From Cubamyces lactineus (Eukaryota; Basidiomycota; Agaricomycetes; Polyporales; Polyporaceae), in the NCBI GenBank assembly GCA_022376465.1, contig JACDTU010000018.1, positions 682,001 to 746,000 of the forward strand: DNA of 64,000 bases, given 5' to 3'. Positions 46,374 through 58,994 of this stretch are shown here, piece after piece. Position 1 is the stretch's first letter; each line of letters opens with the position of its first letter. Position numbers and translations under genes: made by a program. The notes under the pieces are model-generated. The model ran no database searches. It was not told where the DNA came from and was given only the letters and a program-made list of their open reading frames with translations.

Positions 46374-49300
46374 ATGGCCGCAGGCTTTCCGTCTGCGAGC
46401 AATCCCACTATCCAAAGCACTATCGGCGCAGGCGTAAGCAGTAGCACGGGCAGTACGAGCACAATGGCTCAGTTGGTGCGTCTTTGGCTATCTATCGCTT
46501 TTGGGCCACCTCCCGCTGACCTGTCTGTGCCTCGATCGCCTTCACCGGATGGCCAATCGCAATCCGGTCCATTCCTCCACCAGCCCGACGCGTCCGCGCT
46601 CTCTCTTCATCCTCCTCCCTCCTCCTCCCTCCCAATCCACCATCCTCCCTCCGTCTCCGTCTCCGCCCACTCGCCCTCTCCCAGCCTAAAGAACTCGCCC
46701 TCTCCTGGACACTCTGCTCACCAACCCCGCCCGTCCTCTTCAGCACCTGCGCAACATCCCACTACCTCCTCAAATTCTTCTCCTCTCGGCAAGAGCCACT
46801 CTGGATCTGGGAGTGCTACGCAGAACACCACTTCATCCCCCGCGTCAGGCGGTGACCCATCTCCCTCCTCTGGCCGCCCATCTGCATCAGACACAGGCCC
46901 TACAAACGACGACATCGAGGCCGTCATTCAGATGGCCATGGCCTCCTCAAATTCACCGCGCGCGACCAATCCGCCGCGGGACACGCGCACGCAGCTCTTT
47001 GTAGGCAATGTACGTCTTTGTCTTACAATCTTCCTATCTTCTATTCCTCTTCTGCGCTTCTCGTGCTGCTTCCCCGCATCCCTGCCTCTTTTCGTCGCCC
47101 TTTGACGCTATCTTATTCCTCTTTGGCCGTGCCGGTCGCATCTCCTGATTGCCTACGCTCTTCCGTGCCCATCCCGAGCCACACCGTCCCGAGTCCCCTG
47201 CTGCACGTCGTTCCCCCATGGCGTACGCAGCCCCACGCGCGGTACAGACGGAGCGGCAATCTGCTCGCTCATGCCCGACATGTGTCCTGGGCATGCTGTT
47301 CCTCCGATCGTTGCGATGCGCGCACGCGCGCGCGTACGTGGAGGAGGGGTGGAGTGGGGCCTGCAGCTCGGTTTGCGATGGAGTCGCGCGACGCTCGGTC
47401 GACGAGAGCACCTCCATGCAGGTGACGCGGCCGGGTGTAGGTTGGGATGCGTGCTTCGACTGGAGGCTGTGGGTTGCTCCGATTGCTGTCGGCAAACGTC
47501 ACTGCACTGGCTTCTTAGTGCTATCTCTTAGGCGTCTTATACAATAAACACGCATCGTAGAGCATATACTCACATCCCATCATCGCAGCTCCCATACCGC
47601 GTGCGCTGGCAAGACCTGAAGGACCTCTTTCGGCGCGCAGGCACTGTCCTGCGCGCAGACGTCTCGCTCGGGCCCGACAACCGCTCGCGCGGGTACGGCA
47701 CCGTCCTACTCGCGACCGCCGAGGACGCCGGGCGCGCGGTCGACATGTTCAACGGGTACACCTGGCAGACGCGCACGCTCGAGGTCCGTCCCGATCGCAT
47801 GGGCGAGGAGCTCAACGTTCCCGGAGCGAACCCTGCCGTAGCCCCGTATGGCGTCGGGCTTGGGGCGATGGGTATGGGCGTCGGCGTGGGTGCGCTTGGT
47901 GCGCTCGGTGGGTACGGTGCCGCGGCGGGGAATATGGGTGTTTTTGGTACCCCGCTTGTGCCTAGCTTGTCACCTGCGCCGGGTGCGGCACTCAGTGGGG
48001 CAGGTTCGCCTGTAGCTGTAGCAGCGGCTGCTGCTGCTGCTGCAGGAGGTTCTGCGCTCGCGTCACCCGCACCGACAGTGCCAAGATTTCCGGGCCTGTC
48101 GCCGTTTGCGGCGAATGCGGGGCTTGCGGCTGAAGACGCGGACGCGTCTGGTTCAAGGCCTAGTACGACGGTGCAGGCGAGCAGGAATTTGTTTGTCGGG
48201 AACGTACGTGTCCCCTAGCCTTCCCGCTATGGTTCGAGTTCTATTGTTGACATGGGATCTATGGATCTTGAAATAACAGCTACCGTTCCACATACAATGG
48301 CAAGACCTGAAGGACCTGTTCCGGCAGGCGGGTGCGGTGCAGCGCGCGGACGTGGCGCTGGGTGCGGACGGGCGCTCGCGTGGGTTTGGTACGGTGAGCT
48401 TTGCGAATGAGGCGGATGCGGAGAGGGCGGTGCGGATGTTCAACGGGTGAGTGGTTTGGTATGCTTTCTTTGTTTGTATGCTCGTGTTGCGGGGTTCATG
48501 GGTGGTTCTCTGCGGCTGGCGTGGTCGAGCGAGGCGTCCGACTTGGGTCATCCTGCTCATGAGGGCAAAGACTAGAATCCGCGCATACATAGCCGTTTAT
48601 GAGGCTTTTTGTGTACGAAGGGCCTACGTCAACGTCACACGGATTGGTCTAGGCCGGTCTGTGAGGTCGTGTAAGTGATGGGACCGAACAGAAAGGTGAT
48701 TTCCTTGTTCGGGGAGGTGCACTCAGCGAACGCCTCGTTGCCTGTCGCTTTCACCCATGCGCTCCTCACCGTCGCAAGAATGACCGTTGCTGACGTCTGT
48801 CTGCCGGCACTAGATTTGAGTATAACGGCCGCCCGCTCAAAGTGCACTTTGACAAGTTCGCCGCGCCGTCCAGCTCCTCCGCGCCGCTCGTCGGGCCCGG
48901 CGCCATGTCCTCCCCACACTCTCCTGCAAGCTTCGCCTTCTCGCACACCCCGACGCACTCGCTAAGCTCGCCGGTCAGCGCCTCGCTCTATGGCCAGCAT
49001 CCACAGCCGGCGCTGTCACGCTCGTCGTCGCTCGCGCAGCAGCTCCTGCAGCAGCAGCTCGAGCATGGGCGCGGAGCGACTCCGGCGTCGCTGGCGGCTT
49101 CAAGGCGACCGAGTGGGCAGATGCTTGGATTTGGTGCTGCGGGGACGGCAGGGACGAGCGCGGGCGCGCTGGATGAGAACGTGGAGCAGGAGAGCTTGGC
49201 GCAGCAGTTGGCGCAGAAGTTGTCGCTTGCGTCGCCGGTGCAGCCTCATTCTCCCACTTCGCAACAACAGCAACAGCAACAAACGCTACCGTTTGGTCGG

Positions 49301-50995
49301 CAAGGCTCTCAACAGCAATTCCAGCAGCAGCAGCAAGAAGCTCCGACGCATATACCGATCCCGCCGGCGATTCAGTCGCCGTATACCTTCGACTTCCTGC
49401 ACTCGGGCCCGACGACGCCGTACGATGTGTATGATTTGGGGACGTACCAGCGGATGAACATGGCGATGAGCATGGGTGGGGGGATGATGGACGGGGCGTA
49501 TATGATGCAGAACGAGCAGCCGCACGCGTTTCACCAGACACACCAGCCGTCAGTCTTGCAACATGCGGATGCTCAGCACCAACAACAGCTTCAAAGGGAA
49601 GACGCGACAGCGCCAGGCGCATCGTCCGCAGTCTCCCCGACGTTCAGCACGGCGACGGCGAGCGCGGATACCACTGCAGCTTCGTCAGTAGCACAGAAGC
49701 AGCACAGGAGAGACAGCTCGAAGTCGCAAAATACCCCAGGCTCCGGATCGAACTCGACTTCCCCGCCTTCGCTCGCGACGACGTCTGGACAGTCGTCCTC
49801 GCAGACACAGGCGACATCCCCCACCACATCTTCACGATCGCATGCGACGCCCCAGCAGCAGCACCAAACTCCTCAACACCACCACCATCACCCCGCGCAC
49901 CCGGGGCCGATTGCACTCCCTCCCCCTCCGCCCGTGACGGCGTTCCCTGTCCCGCCCCCACACACGCTCTCGCCGCAGTACATGTCCATGTCTCCGCACA
50001 TGGCAGGGCATCCGATGAGCCCGCTGCACCATCCGATGATGGGCATGTCGATGCCGATGATGACCCCGCACGGACTGCCACCTATCACGCCAAGCATGCC
50101 CTCGTTCACGTTCCTCCCGCAGCCGTCCCCGGGGCTTCCTGCGTCTCCCGCGGGGGTCGATGGCGCAGGAGGTGCCGCAGGTCCGGGTGGCGAGCGCCCG
50201 ACGATGCATGGGCATATGCAGCATGTCATGACGCCGTTCTCACCGTTCTCCCCGGGGGTGACGATGTCCCCTGGTGCGTTCTGGGGCCGTCCTGGGACGG
50301 GCGCGAACCCGTTCATCAACCCCGCCGTGGGCGCGCCCGTGCGCCCTGGGTACTACCCGTACCCCCATCAGCAACAACAACCACCACCTCAGCAGCAGCA
50401 GCAGCAACCTGGAGAACAACAACAAGGCGACCAGGAAGGCCGGCCTCCAGATGGATACTTCCCTCCTATCCCGGTTGGGCGCGAGGAGCCTGCGGGGTAC
50501 TTTCCGTGGATGCCGCCGCCGCCTCAGCAACACCAGCACCAGCACCAGTCGACGTCGCACGGCGACGGCGGGACGCAGCGCACGAGCGGGCTCGCCAACG
50601 AGATTTTGCGGGACGACAGCTCGAGCGGGGGCAGTGCGAACACCGGCTCGGGGTCACAACAGGGGACAAAGGAGAGCCCGAACGCGAGCGACGGTACCGC
50701 GACAACGACCGGGACCGCCAGGACGAGTGGGACGGGGACGTCCGCGGGGACGTCGTGGCGTACGGATTCGTCGGAGGGCGCGGTCGAGGATGCGCTCGGG
50801 CCGTCTGTCGCTGCTGTGAATGGGCATGCGAATGGGAACGGCTATGGGCATGGGAAGCCTCGTGCGTACTCGGCAGAGACGAACGCGAGCATGAGCGGAG
50901 GTTCCGGTTCCGGTTCAGGATCGGGCTCGGGGACGGTTGAGCGTGGTGCGCTGCACCGCGCGGACTCGGATCCCGTGCGTACCGTCCTCGGGTGA
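46374..50995 (+). CDS. RNA-binding protein with two RRMs and a long low-complexity C-terminus (Gbp2/Hrb1-like)
   Basis: An N-terminal Ser/Pro-rich region precedes RRM1. RNP2 is TQLFVGN, split from LPYRVRWQDLKDLFRRAGTV by an intron of about 580 bp (47010-47588). RNP1 is SRGYGTVLLA, with FNGYTWQTRTLEVRPDRM. A Gly/Ala linker follows, then RRM2: ASRNLFVGN, intron, LPFHIQWQDLKDLFRQAGAV, SRGFGTVSFA, FNG. An intron of about 370 bp (48449-48816) leads to FEYNGRPLKVHFDKF. The last exon encodes more than 700 residues rich in Gln, Ser, Pro, Met and Gly, with CAG/CAA runs, ending at 50995. RRM-RRM plus WQDLKDLFR resembles fungal Gbp2-type mRNA-binding proteins. The tail suggests condensate or granule behaviour (inference). 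The first splice (after about 46472) is uncertain. Confidence 0.85.
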
Positions 50996-51479
50996 GCAAC
51001 AGCGCGTTGTCGAAGAAGAGGAAGAAGAAGAAGAAGGGGGAACAAAGCGCACGCACAGCGTGCCACAGTCTATGGAAAGTCCGTTGGCCGGTTGGTTGGT
51101 TACGTCTCTCACACATCTCTCTCTCTATTCGTTATTCGTCCGTCGGTTTGTTCGCGGTTCGCGTTGGTGTTCGGTCAGGATGCGCGATGGGCTATGCTAC
51201 AGGAGTTTGGTTCGGGTAGAGACGGAGGTCCTGCTTGGAGAGGGCGTGTGTGACATTGGCAATATTGGCATTGAACTTCAAGATCTCAGCAGAACTAGCT
51301 ACTACATGGGCACGAAAGTCGTCTTCCGTCGTCGTACTACTATCTAATGTTATTCTCGTTGACACGTCGACAAGGGTGCACGAGCTCAAACCCTGTATCA
51401 ATGGGGTGAAGCCGTGTGTTGTAGTCACTAGACACGAGTTCGATCCGTAGACGGTAGCAGGCTTAGCCCCTGCTTTGTC
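50996..51479. other. Intergenic, no gene recognised
   Basis: Starts with a GAAGAAGA-type microsatellite (51015-51038) in the 3' region of the RRM gene, then undistinguished sequence up to the right arm. Confidence 0.5.
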
Positions 51480-51559
51480 GCCCTGGTCATAGGGCGTGCG
51501 AACGTGGTCCCCATGTCCAAAACGGCACGAGCTATTCCGACAGGCCCCCACTGATGTCC

Positions 51560-52238
51560 AGGACCCCTGACAACTCACCAAAATGCCTGATCCGATTTCT
51601 CGAAAATGGGCAATGTCTGTCCGGTAGATCAGGCCTCCAAAACGCGGATTTTGTCCGGATTAGACCAGGCATTTTGAGTTTTTCGCCACCCATGTCCGGA
51701 CTTTTCCTCAGGCCTATATACGAGCGCGAATTGTCCGGATTTCACAGATCAGGCCCTATTCCAAGCACATTTCCCTGTAGTCGATGCGCTAGAGGTCTCA
51801 CCGCATGAATAGACGTCTACATAGCCCCAATCATGTCTTCATATGTAAAGCCAATGCGTTAGCAAATGCCGGTGAGGACGAACTATGGGATGTAGTGAAG
51901 GGGTTTTAACATTGTCCGATAATAGTAATCTGCCTATTTTGGCGTTGATTTGGCCCAGAGTATACGGGTATAAGATATTATAGAAGGATGCTAAGTGTTC
52001 TCGCGTATTAGGTGCTTAGAGAGACCGGTATGACATATACCGCGATACCCGTAGGTGCAGGCGGGATCAGGCCTAATCCAATGGTCGACGGATTGTCCGG
52101 ATATTGGCGGATATTGGCAGGAGGCTTGTCTTCTCGGTGATCCCAAATTGTCCGGATTAGACCAGGGATCAGGCCTCTGATTTTGCGATTTTTGTCCGAA
52201 TTTGGCATCAGGCATTTTGGTGAATTGTCAGGGGTCCT
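51560..52238. mobile_element. hAT-like MITE with 8-bp target duplication
   Basis: The terminal inverted repeats begin AGGACCCCTGACAA and continue (one mismatch) through TCACCAAAATGCCTGAT, about 32 bp. Both sides carry TGATGTCC (51552-51559 and 52239-52246). Internally there are several copies of TTGTCCGGATT and GATCAGGCCT in both orientations, as expected for subterminal transposase sites. At 679 bp it has no coding capacity. The left arm retains the empty site as TGAAGTCC on its minus strand. Confidence 0.95.
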
Positions 52239-52400
52239 TGATGTCCTCGTGGCGCCTGCACGGCTGCACCATCATGGTGCCAGTGTGGTCAGTGTCGCCC
52301 ATTTCAGTGAGTCTCACTCGCTACTGCACACTCGAGCTGGCTGCTGAAGCTTGCATCGTTTCCCTTGCGACAGTCAGGCCAGCGCCGTTCTCGCGTGAAG

Positions 52401-54347
52401 ATGCCTCACACGCTTACGGCCGCCCGCTTCGATCCCATTACAAGCGCATACTGGCTACCCTACCGTGACTCTGGTCGGCGTACCGTTGCGAAGATCGTCA
52501 GATCACCATTCTGGGCCTTCCGTTTCAATCTTGCGGACTCCCGAGAGGGCGACGACAACCCCAGGTTTCTCTGCATAGTGTCGCCTGAACTGTCGCCCCT
52601 ACCTCTACCAGACGCGTCGCTGACCCTGGGCCCGAAGCATTCTGTACACTCCTCCGCCTCCCGCGCGGGAGACGAAGAGCTAACTAGTGATACTTCTTTC
52701 CCTGCTCGGACTGGATGGTTGTGAATCCCCTTTATCTTCACACGACCCGATCATTGAGATCCATATGCGTTATTTGCTACCGGTGAAAGAGGTGTTCGTC
52801 CAGCTCAAGAAAGACAGCTTGCGTCGCTTCAGGCAAGCTGTACGGGATAACAAGGCTGCCCTGCGGGAGCATTGGGAAGCCTCGCAGCGGGCGCGATGGG
52901 CCGAACAAATCGCTGATCGGGGCACGCACCAAATGTCCGAGCTCACATTCAGCGACCTGGGTGGAGACCCGACGTACATGTTCGGTCACTAAAACGATCC
53001 GCAAGCGTATTGCTTCGAGTTCCTCTATGACGGGATAACGCCCGCCTTTGACGAACGTCCAACCATCTACAAAGAACTTCTCCTGTACGCACAGTAAGCA
53101 TTGGCGTATCACTCTTCTATGTCTATGAATGCTTACCCGGATGCAGAATATGCAAGGATTACAGATGGAGAGGGGTCGAGACGGTCATCTTATGGATTCG
53201 GGCTGAACGTGAGCTACGTTCCGACCATGACGCGTATCTTCCGTTTGTATTGAACCAATCATTCTCAAGCGCAATCGTGCTGTGCAAAACGCAAACTCAT
53301 CTGTAGAAACGCTGGTACCACGTTCGACGGTTAACCAGAGCCGTTCGAGGTTTCGAGGTTGATCCTAGCATTCGTGAGATAGCCGAAGAGCTCTCGGACT
53401 TCGGGTTCCGTTCTATAAGCCTTGATGAAGAAGTGGCGGCGGCCGCTCATCCAGAATCAACCACGCATTCGGGGGATTCACAGTATACACTGGTGTATAA
53501 CGTCGACTTCGCTTTCCCAGAGCTGCCCGGGGAATTCCCTGAGATCCCGTTGGATACCCCGCGTGTCGTGGTCTTTGACCTATCCGGAGTGATCCTGGTA
53601 TGCATTCATCTCGAAAGTTTCCGCATACCACCACTCAAGTCGGTCTGCTACTCCGTGTTCAGGACAGGGAGCAGACTATCCGGCGCGCGCTCAGCGATTG
53701 GCTACCGCTTACCCACCGCTTCCAAACCATGGATGAGATCCTTTCTGTCTACATCGAAATCGAGGCCCTGGCCGCTCGCATAAATCAGGCCGTGGCGACT
53801 TCTGTAGCCGTCATTGTCGATTCCGCCTTACGGACGCTCGCGAGCAAATTGAAGATCCCTCTACGATCCCATCCTACGCTTGTCACCACTTCTTTGGTGG
53901 AGATCATGAACCCGCGTCCATGTCCTGATGTGGAGCATGCTATCGCTTCATTATCAGCTCATGGCCGCCCTGTCATCGTGATACCGCCTCATTCGGAGGT
54001 TTCCACGCGACACTTCCTCTCATTCATACCTCGGTCTCAGGTTAGCCCAGTCAGTGAGCCTCTATCAAGTCATTTCGCAGCTCTGGATTCGTTCTTGAAA
54101 TTAGGTCGTCCCAGGGATACGACCAAAGGACGTTCTCCTTGTCACTACGAGTGTCGCACGCATAGTTGCGCCAGGATCGCTCGCTGGTCATCCTACTGCG
54201 CTAGTCAAACGTCACATTACGGTTGCTTCGACTGTTCAATTTGTCGTCGGGAGTCGCCCACCCACGAATCCGGTTCCCTCAATTGTTGCCGGAGACTTGC
54301 TGGAACTCTGCGCTCGAGTGTGTACTGGATCAGAGAATGGGCAATAG
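52401..54347 (+). pseudogene. HAD-like family copy E
   Basis: Starts MPHTLTAARFDPITSAYWLP with PFWAFRFNL and DASLTLGPKHSV. A frameshift near 52720 leads to VKEVFVQLKKDSLRRFRQAV and MSELTFSDLGGDPTYMF. A TAA follows at 52990-52992, where copy D reads NLNNPQ. It continues NDPQAYCFEFLYD, ELLLYAQ, VVVFDLSGVILV, an intron-like segment, DREQTIRRALSDWL and VIVIPPHSEV. The same frameshift after DSFLK as in copy D is present, and it ends at 54345-54347. At least three disabling changes. Confidence 0.75.
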
Positions 54348-54369
54348 GCATCTGTCGTAACGACAGACT

Positions 54370-54790
54370 GCTTGGGGCTCTTTCACGGCAGGGGCGTCCG
54401 GCTGACGCGATTCCATCCCATTCGGAGATTACGACGCAACGCATACTCTTAAAGTACGCCTAACGAAGGAGCCTCTGTCTGTTCATTTCACCACTCCCGA
54501 TGCGTTCTTCGGATCGTTACTAGCGTAGTGCAGAGATTTAACACCAGGAATATAGGCGAAGGATGTGCTCCTCGTCATTACAGACGTCGCGCGCAAGGTT
54601 GCGCCGGCGTCGCTTGCCGACCATCCCACCCCGTTGGTCAAACGACCGGGCACGACGATCGCTTCGGATGTCGAGTCGAGTTAATCGTAGAGAGTAGGAC
54701 GTCCGTGAATCGGACCCCTTCGAGCGTTGTCGGATATCTGTATGAACCGCGCGACAGGATTGGCGACTGGGAAGTAATACCAGATGGTTT
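54370..54790 (+). pseudogene. HAD-like C-terminal fragment (right arm)
   Basis: Counterpart of 27440-27860. SRQGRPADAIPSHSEITTQR is followed by frames with SVHFTTPDAFFGSLL and KDVLLVITDVARKVAPASLA. Broken by stops; a tandem remnant between copy E and gene B. Confidence 0.65.
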
Positions 54791-55035
54791 GTGATTAAAA
54801 GCATACGTACAGATCACCGTTAACGTTGGCCTACATTTTCTGTGACAGAAGCGTCTCTCCTCCGAGTCAATGGTCACCGTCAGCGGCGAGCGCCTCTTGG
54901 CAGCACCAGGCGCCGGCGTTCGTCTGACATTCGTCCGTCGACTCGGAGCAGCTTGGGCCCAAGTCAGCATCCTGCTTTTACCACGACACAACTCCTTGCT
55001 TACTATAATCCTAGAGTCTTTGGTCCTAAACAAGC

Positions 55036-57003
55036 ATGCCTCACACCTTCGTTGTTGCCCACTTCCACCCTGCTGCGAGCTCATACTGGCTTCCCCGTTC
55101 TGGACAACGTGCAGCTGCGCGGATCCCTACCGTACCGTTCTGGGCCTTGCGCTTCAGCTTTGACGATTTTGAAGAGGATAGTGATCGTCCACAGCAGCTT
55201 TGCGTTGTGTCGCCAGAGCCATCGCCCGTGCCACTCCCGAATGCGTCTCTCACCTTGGGCCCGAAGCACGCTGTTCTCTCCGGCACGTTTTACACCGGGG
55301 ACGAAGATTTGACAGCCAAGGCCGCTTTGCCTTGCCGCGACCGGATGCTCCGTCGGCCGGTTTATCTACATGCAACCCCGGTCATCTGGATGCACATGTT
55401 TTGCTCGCCACCGGTGGAGAGCGTGATCTGCCAGCTCGAGGAGGATAGCATGCGTCGGTTCAGGCAAGCCGTACAAGATAGCACTAAAGCGCTGTATCAA
55501 TACCGGAAGGACAAAGAACAGGAGAAATGGGCTGCGCAGGTGGCCCAGTGGGGCCGACATGACTTGTCTGAGTTCGTGTTCGGCCAGCACGGATGGGACC
55601 CGACTTACATGTTCAGTCGCTTAAACAACCCGAAAGCATATTGCTTCACATTCTCCTACGGCGGCAATGTTCCTGGCTTCGGAGATCGGCCGACCATATA
55701 TGACGAGATTCTCCTCTATGCACAGTGAGTACGCGTGCATCGTCTCCCATGACCCTGGTCGCTAGAACTCATTTGAGCGCCCATGGCAGGATCTGCAAAG
55801 ATTACAGGTGGGAGGGGGTCGAGAGAACCCTCTTGTGGGTTCGAGACATGCAGACAGTACGTGTTGACTGCTAAACACGCCAGCCGATGGTACTGAATAC
55901 GTGCAATGGTTAAGGAAAATCGCTCTGAGTACCGCATACCCGCACCACCGAAAATACCTAATACACGGTATACGCCCTTCGAAAGCGACCCAACCTTCCG
56001 GGAGGCTGTCAAACAGCTTCCTGGCGGCCGACGCCCTATCACCCTGGAGGAGGAGGAAGATATGGAAGAAACTGACGACGACACTTTGGACTCCACGCTT
56101 GAATCGGACAATTCGCGCTACGTATGGGTGTCTTGGCTTAAATGGGCCTTCCCAGAACTGGCCTTGGAGTTTCCTGAGATACCCCTGGGGAATCTGCGTA
56201 TCGTGGTCCTTGACTTGTTTGGAGTGGTCGTGGTGTGTATATTCAGTGGGGACATGCTGCTGCTTTCATGCGCTTATAATTCCTCCTACTCCAAGGATAG
56301 AGAAGCTGCTATTCGGTGTGCACTTGACAAGTGGCTGTCGTTCGCGCATGGCGGCCAAACTGCGGAGGATATCCTGTCGCGATACATTGAGATCGAAGCG
56401 TTGGTGGCTCGCCGCAATGTGGCCGAAGCATTGTCGATCGCCGCTATCGTTCACGACGCCTTGCAGGCGCTCGCGGACAAGCTGGCAATGCCGCCTCAAG
56501 TGCAGTCACAACTCATCACCGATGCCATGACCGTGATCCTCAAACCTGTCCCCTATTCCGATGCGGAGCGCGCCATCGCGACTTTATCAGGACAGGGACG
56601 TTCTATCCTCGTCATACCACCTCACTCTGAAGTTACCATACAGCACGTACTATCACCCGACCTTCGGTCTCGGGTGCGGACGGTAATCGAGCCTGTGTCA
56701 GTTCATTTCGCTGCCCCAGACTCGTTCTTCAGAGTGTTGTTGGCTCAGTGCCGTGCCATCTGTTCTGATATCCGATCGGCGGATATCCTTGTTGTGAGCC
56801 CAAGCGTCTCACGTATCACAGCTCCAGCATCGCTTGCTGGCCACCCGACCGCACTGCTCGAGAGGACTGGCACGATCGCCTCCCGTGTGCGGTTTCTGGT
56901 TGCGAAGGTCCCCTATGGGAATCCAGTCCCATCCGTTGTCGTTAAAGATCTAGATGAGCTCTGTGACCGACTCCATGTGCATAGGGACTGGGAAGTGAGA
57001 TGA
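55036..57003 (+). CDS. HAD-like family gene B
   Basis: Right-arm counterpart of gene A. Exon 1 is MPHTFVVAHFHPAASSYWLP to ELLLYAQ-like EILLYAQ at 55728. Next are an ICKDYRWEGVERTLLWVRDM exon, a linker exon from about 55906 with FREAVKQLPGGRRPITLEEE, and IVVLDLFGVVVV. A probable intron (about 56236-56299) then gives DREAAIRCALDKWLSFAHGG, ILVIPPHSEV, VVSPSVSRITAPASLAGHP and PVPSVVVKDLDELC, with TGA at 57001-57003. The 365-aa unspliced frame over 55906-57003 shows that intron read-through is also open. No inactivating change was found. The C-terminal third is almost identical to A, while the N-terminal half has diverged. Confidence 0.6.
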
Positions 57004-57068
57004 TGCACTACTATGGGTAGTACGGGCAGTACCACTTGGTACAGGATTGCCTACAGACTGCCTGTTGC

Positions 57069-58240
57069 TCACATACAGTAGGGATTCCATACATGATCTT
57101 CTACGTACTTCACATACAAAATGTATTCCTCTGGCAGAAGTGTGCCCTTCTCCAGCACTGACCCATTGTTCCAGTTGAACTGTGAGTCAGCTCTCCAACC
57201 CTCCTTGCGCATCCGTTCACGAAACAAGCCACATAACATGGTATAGTCCAGCTTCTGCCTGCATGCCAAGTTTGTGTGGTGGGCATGATACGTGGTGAAT
57301 TCCGGGGGCGACCACGCAAAAAGCCTGCCAAAAGGACTGGTGGTGAAGTATTGGCCTTTATATTGAGCATGATCTTCATGGCAACATAGCCATCATCTGT
57401 GGGTATGTTCATCTATGGCAGTGAGCCATGGTAGAACTCTAGCAGGACGTAGAGCAAGGACTCTGCATCGTCTCTTCAGGATATTTCTGGTGTTGGGATT
57501 AGCTAACAGAACTCTCTGTGTGTAGTTTAAAAATGTATGATGCCTACGGTGAGCAGGGATGCTCGCATATCGAACGGTCCCTTTCATGTGCTGACACTCA
57601 CAGAAGGGTAGATGTTTTCCTGTCTGCCAGTGAATGATGTTATGACGATCCTAGATTGGTCACGCAGTGGCTGAGCTAGGGGTCACATCACCTTGAAGGG
57701 TAATGAAGAGGCAAGTTAAGGATCAAAGATCTTCTGAGAAGAGGCAAGTCAGGGTTCAGTGAATGAACAATAGATAACCAGATCAAGCTGAGGTTCTTCA
57801 AAGAAGATCCTCAGCTATATATACATGGATTGAGAGTAATAATAGACTAGATCGGTAAGCAAATGTTCAGTATAGCTGGGGCTGACTGTACATGTGAATG
57901 TGGATGTCAAAGCATAAGAATACCTGTAAGTGATGTGTCGCTGATGTGGCATGGGAAGGTAGAGCTAAATATACAACACCATGAATAAGCCACTGCAGGC
58001 TTGGCCTTCAGAGCGAAAGCACAATATATAAGCATAGGACAAATCACAAGAACCAGAATGTAACCATGCAATGTAACAGTGGCCGTATGTATGTCACGCA
58101 CCATCGTAACAAATGAACATTTTAGAATGGGCAAAGTCAAACATATACACAGTATCTGGGTCCTTGCCCACTGCACCCATGGCAAAGTTCTGCAGCTTAA
58201 CATCACAGCAGAGCAAGCCTTTTGAGTGTATAGTGTTATG
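57069..58240 (-). pseudogene. CK1-like kinase pseudogene carrying a solo LTR
   Basis: On the minus strand: HSKGLLCCDVKLQNFAMG and YMFDFAHSKMF. The solo LTR interrupts here, and coding resumes as HWQTGKHLPFCE, then KGTVRYASIPAHRRH. A degraded middle follows, and finally LDYTMLCGLFRERMRKEGWR, TLLPEEYILYV and VWNPYCM with stop 57069-57071. The N-lobe is missing. Strongly AT-enriched compared with the other kinases, with CCD in place of HRD and DFA in place of DFG. It points toward the right arm. Confidence 0.8.
57638..58111 (-). mobile_element. Solo LTR with 5-bp target duplication
   Basis: The plus strand reads TGTTATGACGATCCTAGATT at the left end and CATCGTAACA at the right, flanked on both sides by AATGA (57633-57637 and 58112-58116). 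The sequence is a diverged copy of the LTR at 61165-61581 (TGTTACGACGAGCCTAGATC). Differences at the start are mainly transitions at CpG positions. It sits between the codons of the kinase pseudogene for KMF and HWQ. Confidence 0.9.
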
Positions 58241-58994
58241 CTTTTGAGCGTGACTCTTAAACTATCAAGCCTTAAGACATCAATGAATAGAGAGCTTGTA
58301 TCTATTCAATTACTAGCCCTAGCTTTTCAAAGATAAGCGCATAGTAACTTGTTCAGTTGATAGCGAGTTAACGAGCAATCTGAGTTTGTAATTCATGAAG
58401 AGACTGAAAGCTGAGGGTCACTCTGTGGCGCCGCCTCTTATATACATGTACAGAATATGAGGAGAGGAATGTTCTAGTGTATACAAGGACTTTCTGGTAC
58501 GTCATAGTCAGTGCTAGTTGAACCTAGTACCACCGTGACAGTGCATCCCTATATAGTAAGTAGAGAGTAAGTACTAGAAAGTTCTAGCTGAGATGAGAAC
58601 ATTCCTGGACTAATGAACCGTAGCTACAATCCTAGAGTCTGCCATATTCGTCTTGTACAGAGAATGAAGCATAAGTCCATAACTAATCGTGAAGTTTGTA
58701 AACCACCTATTGTACATCCATAACATCAGCTCACCCTCCACTAAAGGTCACCCTTGACCCTAGAGAGACACAACAACACTCAAAAATTGATTCAGCGTCC
58801 CTGGATGAAGGATTTCCAGAGTTGTCACAATGACTTCAGCCTCACTAGCCCTGATGCGCACAATATCCCACTGTACTAATTTGTCAGTGGATATACAACC
58901 TATAGCCTGGCAATAGGTAGTCTCGCTACAATCAGCTTGGTTGAATGTGGGGTAATTTCTGCGATGTGTGAGGACCTTGTCAATGAGGATGGAA
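58241..58994. other. AT-rich sequence, no gene recognised
   Basis: No coding frame with a motif; looks like decayed repetitive DNA. Confidence 0.4.

Larger units (their letters stand above)
51480..57058 (+). repeat. Right arm of the inverted segmental duplication
   Basis: Plus-strand counterpart of 25191-29570, with the same order: short non-coding lead, copy E, fragment E2, gene B. It contains the 679-bp MITE and the 515 bp missing from the left arm. Copy E versus D is almost identical over nearly 300 codons, whereas the N-terminal half of gene B differs from A at many positions. Confidence 0.9.

Noticed and set aside
48975..51116. Large minus-strand frames opposite the Gln-rich exon
   Set aside because: Antisense of CAG/CAA-rich and GC-rich coding sequence; composition artefact.
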